Shown here piece by piece: positions 26,117 to 34,144 of a DNA stretch of 64,000 nt; position 1 is the stretch's first letter; every line of letters begins with the position of its first letter. Below the pieces are notes generated by a model. That model saw nothing but the letters and a program-made list of their open reading frames with translations, made no database searches and was not told the origin of the DNA. The stretch is taken from contig PBLX01000048.1 in assembly GCA_002722435.1 (NCBI GenBank), positions 1 through 64,000 of the forward strand, read 5' to 3'. The position numbers and the translations under genes are program-made. This stretch comes from Legionellales bacterium. GTDB taxonomy: Bacteria; Pseudomonadota; Gammaproteobacteria; Comchoanobacterales; Comchoanobacteraceae.

Positions 26117-29100
26117 AAAAGTTAGCAAGATTCCTTTTGTGGGCCTCCATGCACATTCTGTTGCGGGGTCCCCGTTTGATGCTTTGGGCTATCCACCAGA
26201 TCATATGGAGTTTGCGTATGAAAACGGAATGGATGCCTTGGCTTTAACTGATCATGGAAACATGAATGGTCTTGCATGGCAAGTTTTGCACGCCAAGAAG
26301 ATGAAAGCTCAGGGCAAAAAATTCAAACCAATTTTTGGTTGTGAGGCATACTTTATCCCATCGGTTAAAAAATGGAAGAGAGAGTACGAGCTGATTAAAT
26401 CAGAGTCAAAGAAAAAATCAGAGTATGAGGCTGATAATTCTGGAACAACTGTAGAAGATGAGGGCGCTTCCAAGAAAAAAATTAAGTCTGTCTTGAATAG
26501 GAGGAGGCACTTAATTCTACTAGCTATGAATCAAACAGGCCTCCAAAATATCTTTAAAATGATATCTCGATCCTACGCTGGTGATAATTTTTACAGGTAT
26601 CCTAGGGTTGATTATGATATGCTATCTGAATATAATGAGGGAGTTATCGCAGCTTCAGCTTGTCTCGGTGGAGTTTATGCCGGTAATTACTGGGAAAACC
26701 GCGACACCGGACCGGATGCTATTTTACACGCGATGAGAGAGACAACGCAAAAAATGCAGTCTATTTTTTCGGATCGCTGGTACGGAGAGCTACAGTGGAA
26801 TAACATACCGGAGCAGCACGAGTTAAACGGATATATTATCCAGATGCATCGAGAATTTGGAATTGATCTTATTTCAACCGCAGACTCTCACTATTATGAT
26901 GTTGACGTGTGGAAGGATAGGGAGCTGTACAAGAGACTCGGTTGGCTAGGTAGAGGAAAGCCAGATTATTTATCTGACGAATTGCCAACTTCAGTTGAAG
27001 AGATAGGTTACGAACTCTATCCAAAAAATGGAGACCAAATGTGGGAATCATACAAGAAGTATTCTAAATCTGTCGGTGCTGAGTATGACGATGAGTTAGT
27101 ATTAGCCTCTATAAAGAATACCTATGATATTGCCCACAACAGAATCAAAACATTCCTACCGGATAATACGGTAAGACTGCCAGAATTTGTGGTCCCAGAG
27201 GGCTCCACAGCCTCTCAGACCTTAGCGGCTCTTTGTGTTGAGGGCTTGAGAGAGCTTGGCCTGCAAGATAAAAAAGAATATGTTGAGCGTCTTAAGTACG
27301 AGACCTCTGTAATTGACAAGAGAGGTTTTTCTAAGTATTTTCTAACCATGAAAGCGATATCAGACGTGGCAATCCAAAGGCAACTCGCCGGCCCAGGTCG
27401 CGGGTCTGCTGCGGGTTCACTGGTTGCATACGTCTTGAAGATTACTCAAATTGATCCGATCAAGTATGGGCTTCAATTTGAGAGATTCTTGACGAAGGGA
27501 GGTTCTGGATATCCAGATATTGACTACGATGTATCGGATCCCATGACCTTAAAGGAAGAGTTAATTGATCTATGGGGAGACAATTCTGTCGTCCCAATTA
27601 CAAATTGGAACACTCTCCAGTTAAGGTCTCTTATTAAAGATATTTCCAAATTTTATGGCATTGAGTTTACTGAAGTAAATAATGTTACGAGCAAGATGGT
27701 CTATGAGGCCACGCCACTAGCCAAGAAAAAGCACGGTATCACTGCTGGAGTTTACGCGCCAACCTTTGAAGAGTTGATGGAGTTTTCCGAATCGCTCCAG
27801 AAATTTTTGGCTAAGTATCCTCACATAAAGACTCATATTGAAAAACTGTATGGACAAACCAGATCTGCATCACGTCACGCTGGCGGCGTAGTCGTAGGGG
27901 AGAATTTAGATCAATGGATGCCCCTTATAAATTCAGGCGGTGTTAGACAGACTCCCTGGTCTGAGGGTCAGAATGTAAGGCACTTGGAGCCCATGGGCTT
28001 CATTAAGTTTGATATCCTTGGCTTAGCCTCCCTAAGAATGATGGAGGGTGCTATAGAGCGAATCCTTCGAAGGCACCATAACATTGAAAAGCCAACCTTT
28101 AATCAAATAAAAGAATACTATAATAACAATTTGCACCCTGAGGTGATAAATTTAAATGATAAGAATGTTTGGAAAAACATCTTCCATAAAGGGAAGTGGG
28201 CGGGCATCTTCCAGTTCACAGAAACAGGTGCACAGACATTTTGCAAGAATGCAAAGCCAGATAACATAATCGACTTGGCAGCAATCACGTCTATTTATAG
28301 GCCCGGACCGCTATCCGCGAATGTAGATAAAAAATTTATTGGTGCAAAAAAGTACCCAGATGATGTAGAATATATAAATAAAACAGTCCGCTCTGTGACG
28401 GAGGAAACTTATGGCTTTTTGATTTTTCAAGAGCAGATCGCAATGCTTGCCCACAAGCTTGGGGAAGGCTTAACTCTTGACGAAGGCAACAAGCTTAGAA
28501 AACTTCTAACAAAGAAGGGCACAGGGTCAATCCAGGCACAGAAGGATAAAATTTATGATAAGTTCCGCCGCGGCTGTTTGAAGAAGGGAATGAAAGAATA
28601 TGAAGCTAGGGAACTGTGGGAAACTTTTGAATATTTTTCCGGATACGGTTTTAACAAATCTCACGCTGTATCCTACTGTGTTTTATCCTATCAGTGTGCT
28701 TATCTACTTAATTATTACCCGGCTGAATGGCTAGCGGCCTTCCTAGACAAGGAACCCGAAACCAGAAAAGAGCGCGCAATCGCCACAGCAAAATCCATGG
28801 GTTTTAATGTGCAGCCATTAGATATAAACACCTCGGGTACTGTTTGGGCGATTGACGAGCAAGGGGACACATTGATACAGCCCTTAACATCAATCAAAGG
28901 ACTTGGAGATAAGGCAATTGAGCAAATAATTGAACACAGACCTTTTAACACTATTGAGGAGTTTTTGTTTCATCCAGATGTAATCTACTCCAAGTTGAAT
29001 AAGAAGTGCATCCACGCGTTGGTATTATCTCAAGCAATGAACAGCTTGGTGGATGATAGGTTTACTGGACTGAAGCACTTCTGGACAGCCGTGTCAGAAG

Positions 29101-29540
29101 ATCGGCCAAGAAAAGAGAAGAAACTACTGGAAAATATAGAGAAGTATGCACCAGAGGGAGACTTTTCAGAAGAAGAGAAGCTAGAATATCTAGTTAACTT
29201 AACGGGTGTTTTTCCGATCAACGCGGTTGTAACCCCCCGTGTAAGACAGAAGCTTGATGAACTTTACATTCCACCAATTTCTGAATTTGATCCGAATCTT
29301 GGTGTCACATGGTTTATCCCTAGAGAGTGCAAACTCAAAAAATCCAAAAATGGTAAAAACTTTTATGTTGTTAAAGTTATAGATGACAACAATGAGACAA
29401 CGGTAATCCGATGTTGGGCAGTTGACCCAGAGAGGGACATAGTGCACATCAACCGACCTTACATGGCAAAGTTAAATTATAACCAGCAATGGGGATTTTC
29501 AACTTTCAGTTTAAGAAAAACATTTAAATTATTGGCATAA
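26106..29540 (+). CDS. dnaE: DNA polymerase III alpha subunit (DnaE-like, family C)
   Basis: 1144 residues. The N-terminal PHP domain has LHAHSVAGSPFDAL and ALTDHGNMNG. The palm carries GPGRGSAAGSLVAY and YPDIDYDVSD, with the catalytic acid pair in PDIDYD. Further on are GIFQFTETGAQTF, SIYRPGPLSA and GYGFNKSHAVSYC, all in DnaE order. A helix-hairpin-helix region follows near 945 (LTSIKGLGDKAIEQI). No beta clamp or exonuclease subunit is seen in the window. With the short PolA-like enzyme upstream the phage carries two unrelated DNA polymerases. Confidence 0.93.
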   Translation: MKSRKVSKIPFVGLHAHSVAGSPFDALGYPPDHMEFAYENGMDALALTDHGNMNGLAWQVLHAKKMKAQGKKFKPIFGCEAYFIPSVKKWKREYELIKSESKKKSEYEADNSGTTVEDEGASKKKIKSVLNRRRHLILLAMNQTGLQNIFKMISRSYAGDNFYRYPRVDYDMLSEYNEGVIAASACLGGVYAGNYWENRDTGPDAILHAMRETTQKMQSIFSDRWYGELQWNNIPEQHELNGYIIQMHREFGIDLISTADSHYYDVDVWKDRELYKRLGWLGRGKPDYLSDELPTSVEEIGYELYPKNGDQMWESYKKYSKSVGAEYDDELVLASIKNTYDIAHNRIKTFLPDNTVRLPEFVVPEGSTASQTLAALCVEGLRELGLQDKKEYVERLKYETSVIDKRGFSKYFLTMKAISDVAIQRQLAGPGRGSAAGSLVAYVLKITQIDPIKYGLQFERFLTKGGSGYPDIDYDVSDPMTLKEELIDLWGDNSVVPITNWNTLQLRSLIKDISKFYGIEFTEVNNVTSKMVYEATPLAKKKHGITAGVYAPTFEELMEFSESLQKFLAKYPHIKTHIEKLYGQTRSASRHAGGVVVGENLDQWMPLINSGGVRQTPWSEGQNVRHLEPMGFIKFDILGLASLRMMEGAIERILRRHHNIEKPTFNQIKEYYNNNLHPEVINLNDKNVWKNIFHKGKWAGIFQFTETGAQTFCKNAKPDNIIDLAAITSIYRPGPLSANVDKKFIGAKKYPDDVEYINKTVRSVTEETYGFLIFQEQIAMLAHKLGEGLTLDEGNKLRKLLTKKGTGSIQAQKDKIYDKFRRGCLKKGMKEYEARELWETFEYFSGYGFNKSHAVSYCVLSYQCAYLLNYYPAEWLAAFLDKEPETRKERAIATAKSMGFNVQPLDINTSGTVWAIDEQGDTLIQPLTSIKGLGDKAIEQIIEHRPFNTIEEFLFHPDVIYSKLNKKCIHALVLSQAMNSLVDDRFTGLKHFWTAVSEDRPRKEKKLLENIEKYAPEGDFSEEEKLEYLVNLTGVFPINAVVTPRVRQKLDELYIPPISEFDPNLGVTWFIPRECKLKKSKNGKNFYVVKVIDDNNETTVIRCWAVDPERDIVHINRPYMAKLNYNQQWGFSTFSLRKTFKLLA

Positions 29541-29565
29541 TAGACAAAAAGGAGTAAATAGATTT

Positions 29566-29745
29566 ATGGAAAAAAATTATTCAATTTTCTTTGAAAATAA
29601 AGAAAGCAAAGAAATAAAAACAAAAATGGTGAGACACCTCTCTTTCCCAGAGGCTTGTAGTGCTGCTTATAGGGAGCGTCGACTACTTGGGTACTCTTGG
29701 GAGATCGTCAAGGTAGAGAAAGAAGAAACTAGGAGATATCGATGA
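29566..29745 (+). CDS. Small protein, unknown
   Basis: 59 residues, too short for the ORF track. It begins MEKNYSIFFENKESKEIKT and continues with a helix rich in R (AAYRERRLLGYSW). AAAAGGAG lies ten bases before the ATG, and the stop overlaps the next ATG (ATGA). No family recognised. Confidence 0.5.
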   Translation: MEKNYSIFFENKESKEIKTKMVRHLSFPEACSAAYRERRLLGYSWEIVKVEKEETRRYR

Positions 29746-30389
29746 GTAGAACTTCAGGATTAGCCGCTAAGTTATTAGCCGAACAATATAAAAAAATCTT
29801 ACAAGATAAGGGCTTCGCTTTTTTTGAAAATGGCGATTACAATTTAAATATCATTGGTGTTCGAAACGCCTCTGGAGATGCATCTAAGTTTGATGATTTT
29901 ATTAGTGTACTATATAAAATTTCTGGGGAATGGACATGCGATACATATCCAGTGACAACTGAACCTGGAACCTCAATATTGAAAAGACCCTTAAAGGAGG
30001 TCGAGCACAAAGGAACTGCAATTTTAGTGCCAAGCCAGTATAGGGGCGTGTACAAAATTGGATGGCATGGAAGCAGAGACCGAGGACACATGGCCCTATG
30101 TCAAAGAGGGGGTCAAGTAAAGGTCTGGAGAGACAACAATAGGGACATAAAGCCAGATTACCATGGCCAAGAGGATGTCGGCTGGTATGGAATCAATATT
30201 CACAAACACCGCGGCTCAACCGCCAGGATTAACACCGGCGGCGCCTCAGCAGGGTGTCAAGTATTCCAAAGTAGTGTAGATTTCTCAGAGTTTATGGAGA
30301 CGTGTTCAGATGCAAGAGATAAGTGGGGTAACAGCTTTACTTACACTCTCTTGGAAGAAAAAGACTTGACAAACAAAGGAGTATGTTGA
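29742..30389 (+). CDS. L,D-transpeptidase-like protein, possible wall-active enzyme
   Basis: 215 residues. The family pattern is NIIGVRNASG, FDDFISVLYK, YPVTTEPGTS, GTAILVPSQYRGVYKIGWHG and finally GINIHKHRGSTARINTGGASAGCQVF. The last piece resembles the L,D-transpeptidase active site (H, about 15 residues, SxGC), with a candidate His and nucleophile Cys in the right order. Related sequences occur in prophages and phages. No signal peptide is seen, so export would need a holin. Endolysin or virion wall enzyme is a guess. Confidence 0.5.
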   Translation: MSRTSGLAAKLLAEQYKKILQDKGFAFFENGDYNLNIIGVRNASGDASKFDDFISVLYKISGEWTCDTYPVTTEPGTSILKRPLKEVEHKGTAILVPSQYRGVYKIGWHGSRDRGHMALCQRGGQVKVWRDNNRDIKPDYHGQEDVGWYGINIHKHRGSTARINTGGASAGCQVFQSSVDFSEFMETCSDARDKWGNSFTYTLLEEKDLTNKGVC

Positions 30390-30393
30390 TATT

Positions 30394-30852
30394 ATGGTAG
30401 ACAATAAAGTAAAGGTTTTTAAAGTTCACGAGAATGCAAAGATTCCAAAGCGTGCACATCCGACAGATGCAGGGATAGATTTTTTTTACTGTCCGGAAAA
30501 GCCATCAACTTTGGCCATCGAGCCGGGACAAAGTGTCTTATTGCCAACGGGCATTAAAATGGAGGTTCCCCAAGATCATATGTTACAGATTATGAACAAA
30601 TCAGGAATTGCTAGCAAGCGCAGTTTGATTACTGGGGCTTGCGTCGTAGACGAAGGGTATACAGGAGAGATCTTTGTAAATCTCCACAACATAGGTACAA
30701 AGACAAATTTTGTTGAGTCAGGGCAGAAAATCGCCCAGGGCGTTTTCATAAAGATTCAGAAACCAGATCTTTGCGAGATTATGGAGGATGTTCTTTATGA
30801 AGGGGATACATCTAGGGGTGCCGGCGCACTTGGCTCAACAGGAGATTCATAA
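30394..30852 (+). CDS. dut: dUTPase
   Basis: 152 residues with all five trimeric dUTPase motifs: HPTDAGIDFFY (1), MNKSGIASKR (2), GACVVDEGYTGEIFV (3), GQKIAQGVFI (4) and the C-terminal glycine-rich RGAGALGSTG (5). It removes dUTP and supplies dUMP for ThyX. The stop overlaps the next ATG by one base. Confidence 0.94.
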   Translation: MVDNKVKVFKVHENAKIPKRAHPTDAGIDFFYCPEKPSTLAIEPGQSVLLPTGIKMEVPQDHMLQIMNKSGIASKRSLITGACVVDEGYTGEIFVNLHNIGTKTNFVESGQKIAQGVFIKIQKPDLCEIMEDVLYEGDTSRGAGALGSTGDS

Positions 30853-31103
30853 TGGGTGGTTTTTCTAGAAAGCTTAAAAGAAGAAATCTAGCAAAGTCAA
30901 GAAAAGTTTTTATGAAACATTTCAAAAAGACTATGGAAAATTTTAAAAAACAAGTCATGTGCTCAATTTGCAGACGCCAACCCGAAGAGGGAGAGAAAAT
31001 AGATGATTGGAGAATTAATCAACAGTCAAATAATATTGACTTGATTTGCTCTAGTTGCTATAATGAAGGAAAACACGAAGAGGTACCCAGTGGAAAAACT
31101 TGA
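30852..31103 (+). CDS. Small zinc-ribbon protein
   Basis: 83 residues: a strongly basic helix (KLKRRNLAKSRKVFMKHFKK) followed by two CxxC pairs (CSIC near residue 37, CSSC near 70) that probably bind zinc. The layout suggests nucleic-acid binding. The C-terminus overlaps the start of the IMPDH-like gene. Confidence 0.5.
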   Translation: MGGFSRKLKRRNLAKSRKVFMKHFKKTMENFKKQVMCSICRRQPEEGEKIDDWRINQQSNNIDLICSSCYNEGKHEEVPSGKT

Positions 31104-32130
31104 AGAAGCCATTTGTTTTGATGATGTGCTGCTTAAGCCAGCCAAAAGTTCAATTAAATCTAGAGAAGAGATTAGCTTAAAAACCAGCTTAGGCAATATT
31201 CCTTTCGACTTACCTATAGTATCAAGTCCGATGGATACTGTGACTGAAAGTGCTATGGCAAACGCCATGTTAAAGTTTGGTGGCTTAGGGGTGGTACACA
31301 GATATAACAGTATCAAAGACCAGGCAGGCATTGTTTCAAGAATTACTGAGAATCTGCTCATGGAGAATCATCACGCTAAAGATAAAGCAGCCGCGGCCAT
31401 CGGCGCTTCTGGAGACTACATGGAAAGAGCACGCGCATTACACGCGTCAGGAACACGTATTTTATGCGTCGATATTGCTCATGGCCACCACTCTCTTATG
31501 AAGTCTGCACTCAACAATCTAAAAGATGCTTTCGGCACATCAGTACACTTAATGGCTGGAAATGTTGCAACCTTAGAAGCGTTTAACGACTTATCAGACT
31601 GGGGCGCAGACTCTATCAGAGTTGGCATCGGAGGCGGCTCAATCTGTTCTACAAGGATTCAAACCGGACACGGAGTTCCAACTTTGCAAAGTATTTTCGA
31701 TTGTGCTCAATCTGATCGTTCTGCTACACTAATTGCAGATGGAGGGATAAAGACAGCTGGAGATATTGTAAAAGCCATCGCCGCAGGCGCAGAAATGGTT
31801 ATGTTAGGATCAATGTTGGCTGGCACAAGCGAAACTCCTGGTCAAAAATTTGCTAGTGCTGAAGGGAAAGAATACAAAGTTTACCGAGGTATGGCATCAC
31901 CCGAAGCACAAATTAGCTGGAGGGGAGAGACCCGCTCCCTGGAAGGGGTTTCGACAACTATACCATTCAAAGGCTCAGTAAATAAAATTTTATTAAACCT
32001 GAGGCAGAATATTAAATCGGGCTTGTCCTATACGGGGACCAAAAATATAAGAGATTTCCAACACCGAGCAAAATTTATTAGACAAACGGGAGCCTCTATG
32101 CTTGAGAGTAAGACTCATATTTTAAATTAA
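31090..32130 (+). CDS. IMP dehydrogenase / GMP reductase family enzyme
   Basis: 346 residues from the GTG with GAAGAGG upstream; the ATG nine codons earlier lacks a binding site. [53 protein letters not shown] (catalytic Cys loop) and [12 protein letters not shown] show the family. The CBS pair normally inserted in IMP dehydrogenase is absent. The TGHGVP loop and [13 protein letters not shown] resemble GMP reductase, while the ending LESKTHIL resembles IMP dehydrogenase, so the direction of the reaction is unresolved. It would adjust purine nucleotide pools beside dUTPase and RNR. Confidence 0.85.
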   Translation: MEKLEEAICFDDVLLKPAKSSIKSREEISLKTSLGNIPFDLPIVSSPMDTVTESAMANAMLKFGGLGVVHRYNSIKDQAGIVSRITENLLMENHHAKDKAAAAIGASGDYMERARALHASGTRILCVDIAHGHHSLMKSALNNLKDAFGTSVHLMAGNVATLEAFNDLSDWGADSIRVGIGGGSICSTRIQTGHGVPTLQSIFDCAQSDRSATLIADGGIKTAGDIVKAIAAGAEMVMLGSMLAGTSETPGQKFASAEGKEYKVYRGMASPEAQISWRGETRSLEGVSTTIPFKGSVNKILLNLRQNIKSGLSYTGTKNIRDFQHRAKFIRQTGASMLESKTHILN

Positions 32131-32138
32131 AGAATAGT

Positions 32139-32456
32139 ATGAAAGATAATCTAGTAAATTTTGTTTTTAAATGTCACGAAAAACAATCCGCAGACTTGAA
32201 GATACGACTTCGTTTTGACGGCCTTCAGCAGACAGAATTTTTTTGCTCTCTTTTAGATTATTATTTAGACAGAGAGCCCCTTATGTTAGAGATAGTGGAT
32301 AAAATAAAGGAGAAAAAAATGAGCCACAAAAAAATAAAAAAATCGAAAATTGATACAGCAAAAGGAAAAACTTTGCTTGCAGATCTGGGAATATCAGATC
32401 AAGAAAGAGATTACATTTTTGATATGATTGAGTCAGAAGCGAGTACTGATGAATAA
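32139..32456 (+). CDS. Possible ribbon-helix-helix regulator
   Basis: 105 residues. KIRLRFDGLQQTEFFCSLLDYY has the strand-helix-helix look of ribbon-helix-helix proteins, followed by a lysine-rich linker (KKMSHKKIKKSKIDTAKGKT) and an acidic helix. It overlaps the sigma-region-4-like gene by eight bases, so the two may act together in transcription. The family assignment is tentative. Confidence 0.42.
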   Translation: MKDNLVNFVFKCHEKQSADLKIRLRFDGLQQTEFFCSLLDYYLDREPLMLEIVDKIKEKKMSHKKIKKSKIDTAKGKTLLADLGISDQERDYIFDMIESEASTDE

Positions 32457-32670
32457 TAGCAAAAGAAGAAAGTGCTGTAACGAAGACGACTGCAGGTGCT
32501 GGATTGATTATCCAGAAGATGATAATTGTATCAACGTCGCCATTGAAAAACATGGCCCAATGACACTTGAACAGGTAGCCAAAAGGCTGAAGGTATCACT
32601 AGTTAGAATTTCTCAAATTGAAAAGCAGGCTCTCGCAAAACTTTATAAGAGAATAAAAACTGACTTTTAA
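32449..32670 (+). CDS. Sigma-70 region 4-like DNA-binding protein
   Basis: 73 residues from the ATG overlapping the upstream stop; the track adds seven codons. The C-terminal half, MTLEQVAKRLKVSLVRISQI followed by EKQALAKLY, is the helix-turn-helix of sigma-70 region 4 that reads the -35 box. The N-terminal CCNEDDCRC could bind a metal. There are no core-binding regions 2 or 3, so it is not a full sigma factor. It may redirect or help the host polymerase at later promoters. Confidence 0.68.
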   Translation: MNNSKRRKCCNEDDCRCWIDYPEDDNCINVAIEKHGPMTLEQVAKRLKVSLVRISQIEKQALAKLYKRIKTDF

Positions 32671-32741
32671 CACAGCCAATAACTATTTATATTTGTAACA
32701 GATACCCATAATCACTATTCTGAAAAGGAGAACTATAAAAA

Positions 32742-33329
32742 ATGAGTGATAGCAGATTACTAAAAGAAAACACAATCAGAAGATTCATGAAACTTGCAAA
32801 TGTTGAATCTTTAACAGATAACTTTATTTCTGAAATGAGTGTTTATAAAAAGCACGAAGAAGACGAAGTAAAGGAGAATTCTGAAGCTGAAGCTGAAGAG
32901 ACCCTCGAAGAACAGGAAGAAGAGACCATCGAAGAACAGGAAGAAGAGGCCATCGAAGAACAGGAAGAAGGTGACGACGACCTTGATCTTGAAGACGACC
33001 TCGACGACCCGGCCGAAGAGCCAATGATGGGAGATGAGGGCCCTGGCGCTGCAGATATTAGCCTCACAGAAGAAGAAGCTCAGTTGCTAATTGATCTTGG
33101 TGAGAGGCTAACCGCCGCCATGGCAAGCGACGATGACATGGGGGACATGGACGACGACATGAGTGACATGGACGACGATATGGCCGGTATGGATGATGAT
33201 CTCGAAGGCGCTGGTGAAGAAGATGATATGGCCGCAAAGAGCTATGACAATCCGGTGATGCAAGAAGATCTTGTACAAGAAGTTCTCAAGAGGGTTACAA
33301 AAAGAATACTTGCAAAGAAGAGCAAGTAA
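32742..33329 (+). CDS. Very acidic low-complexity protein, prohead-core-like
   Basis: 195 residues. The N-terminus RLLKENTIRRFMKLANVES is followed by glutamate-rich repeats (three near-copies of EEQEEE(T/A)IEEQ), then aspartate repeats (DDM(G/S)DMDDDM and variants), and a basic helical C-terminus (EVLKRVTKRILAKKSK). Such acidic scaffolding or core proteins occur in T4-like heads, and the N-terminus resembles ones I know from marine phages, but this gene is far from the tail block. A terminator follows it directly. Confidence 0.5.
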   Translation: MSDSRLLKENTIRRFMKLANVESLTDNFISEMSVYKKHEEDEVKENSEAEAEETLEEQEEETIEEQEEEAIEEQEEGDDDLDLEDDLDDPAEEPMMGDEGPGAADISLTEEEAQLLIDLGERLTAAMASDDDMGDMDDDMSDMDDDMAGMDDDLEGAGEEDDMAAKSYDNPVMQEDLVQEVLKRVTKRILAKKSK

Positions 33330-33358
33330 GGTTTCCTAGTCTGCTATTAGGATAAACA

Positions 33359-33386
33359 AAACCCCGCTTACTGCGGGGTTTTTTAT
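33359..33386 (+). terminator. Rho-independent terminator
   Basis: AAACCCCGC, loop TTACT, GCGGGGTTT plus a T run. It ends the transcript of the acidic protein and lies just upstream of the clpP promoter. Confidence 0.93.
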
Positions 33387-33389
33387 TTG

Positions 33390-33418
33390 TTGACTATTTC
33401 TAAAAAATTTGCTATAAT
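33390..33418 (+). promoter_or_regulatory. Sigma-70-like promoter for clpP
   Basis: TTGACT, 17 bases, TATAAT right behind the terminator and about 28 bases before the clpP ATG. Confidence 0.75.
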
Positions 33419-33446
33419 ATGATAAACTAAGCGAAAAGGGAAAAGT

Positions 33447-34124
33447 ATGCCAAAATCTCAAGAAAAAAAAGAAAAGAAAAAGGGCAAGTCTTCAAAAAAG
33501 AAAGAAGATCAAAAACTAGTAATAGTTAACAATATCCAGGCGCCAAGCTCCCAAGATCCAGAGCTAAGAACTATAAACTTGTACGGGGATATAACTGAAA
33601 AAAAGGGTTCCGATACAGTCGGCGCTCTATTGTTTTTAGAGAACACTGCCCATACGATTGGCAGAAGAGACTCAAAAGACCCAGATAGTGAGGAAGTTGT
33701 AATATCGCGCCCAATATCATTAATGGTATCAACATACGGCGGCTCAGCATCAGAAATGTTTTCTATTTTGGACGTCATGGACATGGTGAAGAAAAATACA
33801 TGTGACATTCACACTTATGGAATAGGAAAAGTGATGTCAGCCGGGGTACCAGTCCTGGCTGCCGGGACAAAAGGTCATCGAAGAGTCGGCAAAAACTGCA
33901 GGATTATGTTACACAGCGTCATGTCAGGCACCGGTGGAACGATACTTTCGATGGAAAATGAATTAGAGGAGATAAAATGGGTGCAAGAAAGGTATATACA
34001 GTGTCTTTCCTCATACACAAAATTAACTCCGTCTAAAATTAAAAAGATGTTAAAAACACAAAAAGATGTGTACATCTCTGCAGAAGAAGCAATTAAAATG
34101 GGAATTGCTGATGAAATTATCTAA
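33447..34124 (+). CDS. clpP: ClpP-like serine protease
   Basis: 225 residues. A lysine-rich N-terminal extension of about 24 residues (KKEKKKGKSSKKK) precedes the ClpP fold. The catalytic triad is visible: Ser131 in GIGKVMSAGVPVLAAG, His156 in CRIMLHSVMSG and Asp207 in QKDVYISAEEA. The LMVSTYGGSASEM oxyanion strand is also present. No Clp ATPase is in the window, so it would use a host partner or act alone, for example as a prohead-type protease. The basic N-terminus is unlike bacterial ClpP. Confidence 0.88.
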   Translation: MPKSQEKKEKKKGKSSKKKEDQKLVIVNNIQAPSSQDPELRTINLYGDITEKKGSDTVGALLFLENTAHTIGRRDSKDPDSEEVVISRPISLMVSTYGGSASEMFSILDVMDMVKKNTCDIHTYGIGKVMSAGVPVLAAGTKGHRRVGKNCRIMLHSVMSGTGGTILSMENELEEIKWVQERYIQCLSSYTKLTPSKIKKMLKTQKDVYISAEEAIKMGIADEII

Positions 34125-34144
34125 TTAAGAAAGGAGAATGTACT

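Noticed and set aside
32742-33329. Acidic protein as a calcium-binding or DNA-mimic protein
   Set aside because: The Asp and Glu runs are simple repeats without EF-hand loops; the basic C-terminus and N-terminal motif fit a core/scaffold protein better, though this is not proven.
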